From contig JAOQAA010000314.1 in assembly GCA_025963815.1 (NCBI GenBank), positions 1 to 6,963 of the forward strand: a stretch of 6,963 nt of DNA, given 5' to 3'. A program made the translations under genes and the position numbers. How positions within the stretch are numbered: position 1 is the first letter of the stretch; every line of letters starts with the position of its first letter. Positions 5,595 to 6,963 of this stretch are shown here, piece by piece. Origin of the DNA: Capsulimonas sp. GTDB taxonomy: Bacteria > Armatimonadota > Armatimonadia > Armatimonadales > Capsulimonadaceae. The notes below the pieces were generated by a model. That model was not told where the DNA came from and did not search any database. It worked only from the letters and a program-made list of their open reading frames with translations.

Positions 5595-6269
5595 TTGAGC
5601 CCATTAATACCATATTTCATGCAAGTGCCCGTCCTCGCGGCATTGCCGGAGGAGACGCAAAAACGCCTGGAGCGCATTGCCGAACAGCGTCAATACCGCC
5701 GGCGTCAAGTCATTCATTTCGCCGATCAAGCCGGTGATTTTTTATTCTTGCTATGTTCTGGCCGCGTCAAAGTGTCCCGTGTCTCCGAGCAAGGCCGAGA
5801 GGTCACCCTGGGACTGATCGAAGGCAGCCAAATCTTTGGTGAAACAGGTTTACTCGCGGAAAATCTGCCCTACGAATTGATGGCGGAAACGCTGGAAGAT
5901 TCCCTGGTTTGTGTATTCCGTCGCAATGATATTATCGCTGCACTGAACGAGACGCCCGCCGCCGCCATGGAGATGATGAAGCTGATCGCCGATCGCCGCT
6001 CACAGGCGGAGGCAACGGTCGCCGACCTCGTCTTCCTGGAAGTGCCCAAGCGACTTTCGAAGCTGCTGCTTCGATTGAACGATGAGTACGGCAGCAAGAC
6101 CAGCCGCGGCGGCACACTGATCAAGGCCAAGTTCACCCATCAAGAGCTGGCGAACATGATCGGCAGCACCCGGGAAACCACGACATTGATCCTGAACGAT
6201 TTCAAGCGCCAGGGACATATCGACTTCTCCGGCCGCAAGATCGTCATTCGTAACTCCGCGGAGCTCTAA
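5595..6269 (+). CDS. Crp/Fnr-family transcriptional regulator
   Basis: A 224-aa protein, normal length for the family. Residues 14-115 form a cyclic-nucleotide-binding-type beta-roll, including LFLLCSGRVKVSR and the phosphate-cassette start FGETGLL (81-87). A dimerisation helix follows at about 118-148. The C-terminal winged helix is seen as FTHQELANMIGSTRETTTLIL (180-200), with recognition helix STRETTTLILNDF and wing GHIDFSGRKIVI. Where cAMP-responsive members carry Arg-Ser/Thr in the phosphate cassette, this protein appears to have Y93-E94, so cAMP binding is doubtful. Only two cysteines (C54, C106) are present, so an FNR-type iron-sulphur cluster is unlikely. The effector is therefore unknown. 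The start is TTG, supported by AGAAGGAAAG. It has two upstream promoters and a strong terminator downstream, so it is probably monocistronic. Confidence 0.94.
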   Translation: MSPLIPYFMQVPVLAALPEETQKRLERIAEQRQYRRRQVIHFADQAGDFLFLLCSGRVKVSRVSEQGREVTLGLIEGSQIFGETGLLAENLPYELMAETLEDSLVCVFRRNDIIAALNETPAAAMEMMKLIADRRSQAEATVADLVFLEVPKRLSKLLLRLNDEYGSKTSRGGTLIKAKFTHQELANMIGSTRETTTLILNDFKRQGHIDFSGRKIVIRNSAEL

Positions 6270-6316
6270 TCGATCATGCGCGGAACATCCACCGCCGGCA
6301 AGTAAGCTCGCAATTC

Positions 6317-6345
6317 AAGGCGCCCCGCTCCGGGGCGCCTTTTTT
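6317..6345 (+). terminator. Intrinsic terminator after the Crp/Fnr gene
   Basis: An 11-bp perfect stem (AAGGCGCCCCG paired with CGGGGCGCCTT) around a CTC loop is followed directly by a run of six T (6340-6345). It lies 47 bp after the stop codon and separates the regulator from the next gene, whose -10 element starts 11 bp further on. Confidence 0.95.
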
Positions 6346-6356
6346 CGGCCTCCGGG

Positions 6357-6362
6357 TATACT
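6357..6362 (+). promoter_or_regulatory. -10 element of an apparently leaderless histidine phosphatase transcript
   Basis: TATACT ends exactly 7 nt before the ATG at 6370, the same spacing as at the phosphoesterase gene. No Shine-Dalgarno sequence lies between. At -35 spacing the sequence is part of the preceding terminator hairpin (GGGCGC) and does not match consensus, so the call rests on the -10, its position and the recurrence of the pattern. Confidence 0.62.
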
Positions 6363-6369
6363 GCCTAAT

Positions 6370-6963
6370 ATGAAGCTTTTTCTCTTAAGGCACGGCCAAT
6401 CCCAGAATAACGCGGGACTGACCGACAACCTCGACAGTGATCTCACGCCGCTCGGTGAGGAGCAGGCGCAGCGGACCGGCGAACATCTGAAGACGCTCGG
6501 CATTGGCCGTATCTACGTATCTCCCCTCCGTCGCACTCTCCAGACCATCGCTCCGTATTGCCTGAGCGCCAGCGCGCGGGCGCATCTGTATCCGCAAGTC
6601 TGCGAATATTTTTCCGCCAATTATCCCGCTTACAAAGAGTTTCCCGGCCTGGCGCCGGCCGAAATCCGAAAGCAGTATCCCTTCGTGGACATCGACCCCG
6701 TGAACGGCTGCGACGATGTCTGGTGGCCGCAGGAGTTCGAGAACGACGACATTGTCTATGCCCGCGCCGTCAAAGTCCGGGACAGCCTCCAGGCTGAGTA
6801 CGGTGACACGGACGAGCATCTCTTGATCGTCTCGCACTCGGACGTCGTCGGCCGCTTGATCGAGGCGTTCCTGCGCATTCCTCCGGTTCCGGACGATCCG
6901 CCATGGGCGGATAACTGTTCCCTGACGCTCCTGGAAAGCGGCGCCGCTGAAGTTCCCGCGAAT
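6370..6963 (+). CDS. Histidine phosphatase family protein (phosphoglycerate mutase-like), 3' end off window
   Basis: An open frame of 198 codons continues past the right edge. It begins MKLFLLRHGQSQNN, with the family signature R7-H8-G9, H8 being the residue that is phosphorylated in catalysis. It continues with the usual LTPLGEEQAQRTGEHL (25-40), the second arginine in YVSPLRRTLQTI (R54/R55), an acidic residue at E79 and the second catalytic histidine H156 in LIVSHSDVVGRLI. The set is complete for a branch-1 enzyme. The substrate cannot be told: family members include cofactor-dependent phosphoglycerate mutases, sugar and cobalamin-pathway phosphatases. The WW-rich middle (D115-W119) is not diagnostic to me. 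The protein begins right at its first beta strand, which supports the ATG at 6370 despite the absence of a ribosome site. No signal peptide is seen, so it is cytoplasmic. Confidence 0.9.
   Translation, partial: MKLFLLRHGQSQNNAGLTDNLDSDLTPLGEEQAQRTGEHLKTLGIGRIYVSPLRRTLQTIAPYCLSASARAHLYPQVCEYFSANYPAYKEFPGLAPAEIRKQYPFVDIDPVNGCDDVWWPQEFENDDIVYARAVKVRDSLQAEYGDTDEHLLIVSHSDVVGRLIEAFLRIPPVPDDPPWADNCSLTLLESGAAEVPAN

Overview
The window is a stretch of bacterial chromosome, GC-rich by eye (roughly 60%), with tightly packed, ordinary-looking housekeeping genes. I see no rRNA, tRNA, CRISPR array, transposase or phage gene. A DUF3662/FhaA-type protein next to MurJ, a FloA-type flotillin, and apparently leaderless promoters suggest a deep-branching 'Terrabacteria'-type lineage such as Armatimonadota, or less likely Chloroflexota or Actinomycetota. 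This placement is inference and has low confidence.

Layout. Minus strand, left: murJ (lipid II flippase, 2087-450) is followed after 9 bp by an FhaA-like gene (440 to beyond the left edge). Both lie downstream of a near-consensus promoter at 2136-2108. Plus strand: a divergent, apparently leaderless metallophosphoesterase (2174-2848). It is followed 3 bp later by a truncated FloA paralogue (2852-3268), then full-length floA with its own promoter (3363-4373), then a membrane-anchored protein rich in Pro/Gln/Tyr/Gly repeats (4410-5324). A 270-bp AT-richer gap holds two promoters reading towards a Crp/Fnr-family regulator (5595-6269, TTG start). That gene ends at a strong intrinsic terminator. 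A second apparently leaderless gene, a histidine phosphatase, starts at 6370 and runs off the right edge.

How the genes fit together. MurJ and FhaA belong to peptidoglycan precursor export and its phospho-signalling control. FloA organises membrane microdomains and is linked in Bacillus to cell-wall synthesis. The truncated FloA copy and the repeat protein flank floA and may be its partners. The left two thirds therefore read as a cell-envelope neighbourhood. The phosphoesterase, the regulator and the histidine phosphatase have no obvious functional tie to it.

Promoters are unusually readable here. The heptamer GTATACT occurs five times, each at a -10 position in front of a gene. Two of these lie exactly 7 nt before an ATG that has no Shine-Dalgarno sequence. 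The most interesting items are these leaderless starts, the half-length FloA paralogue, the repeat protein with a conserved-looking C-terminal tail, and the murJ-fhaA pairing.
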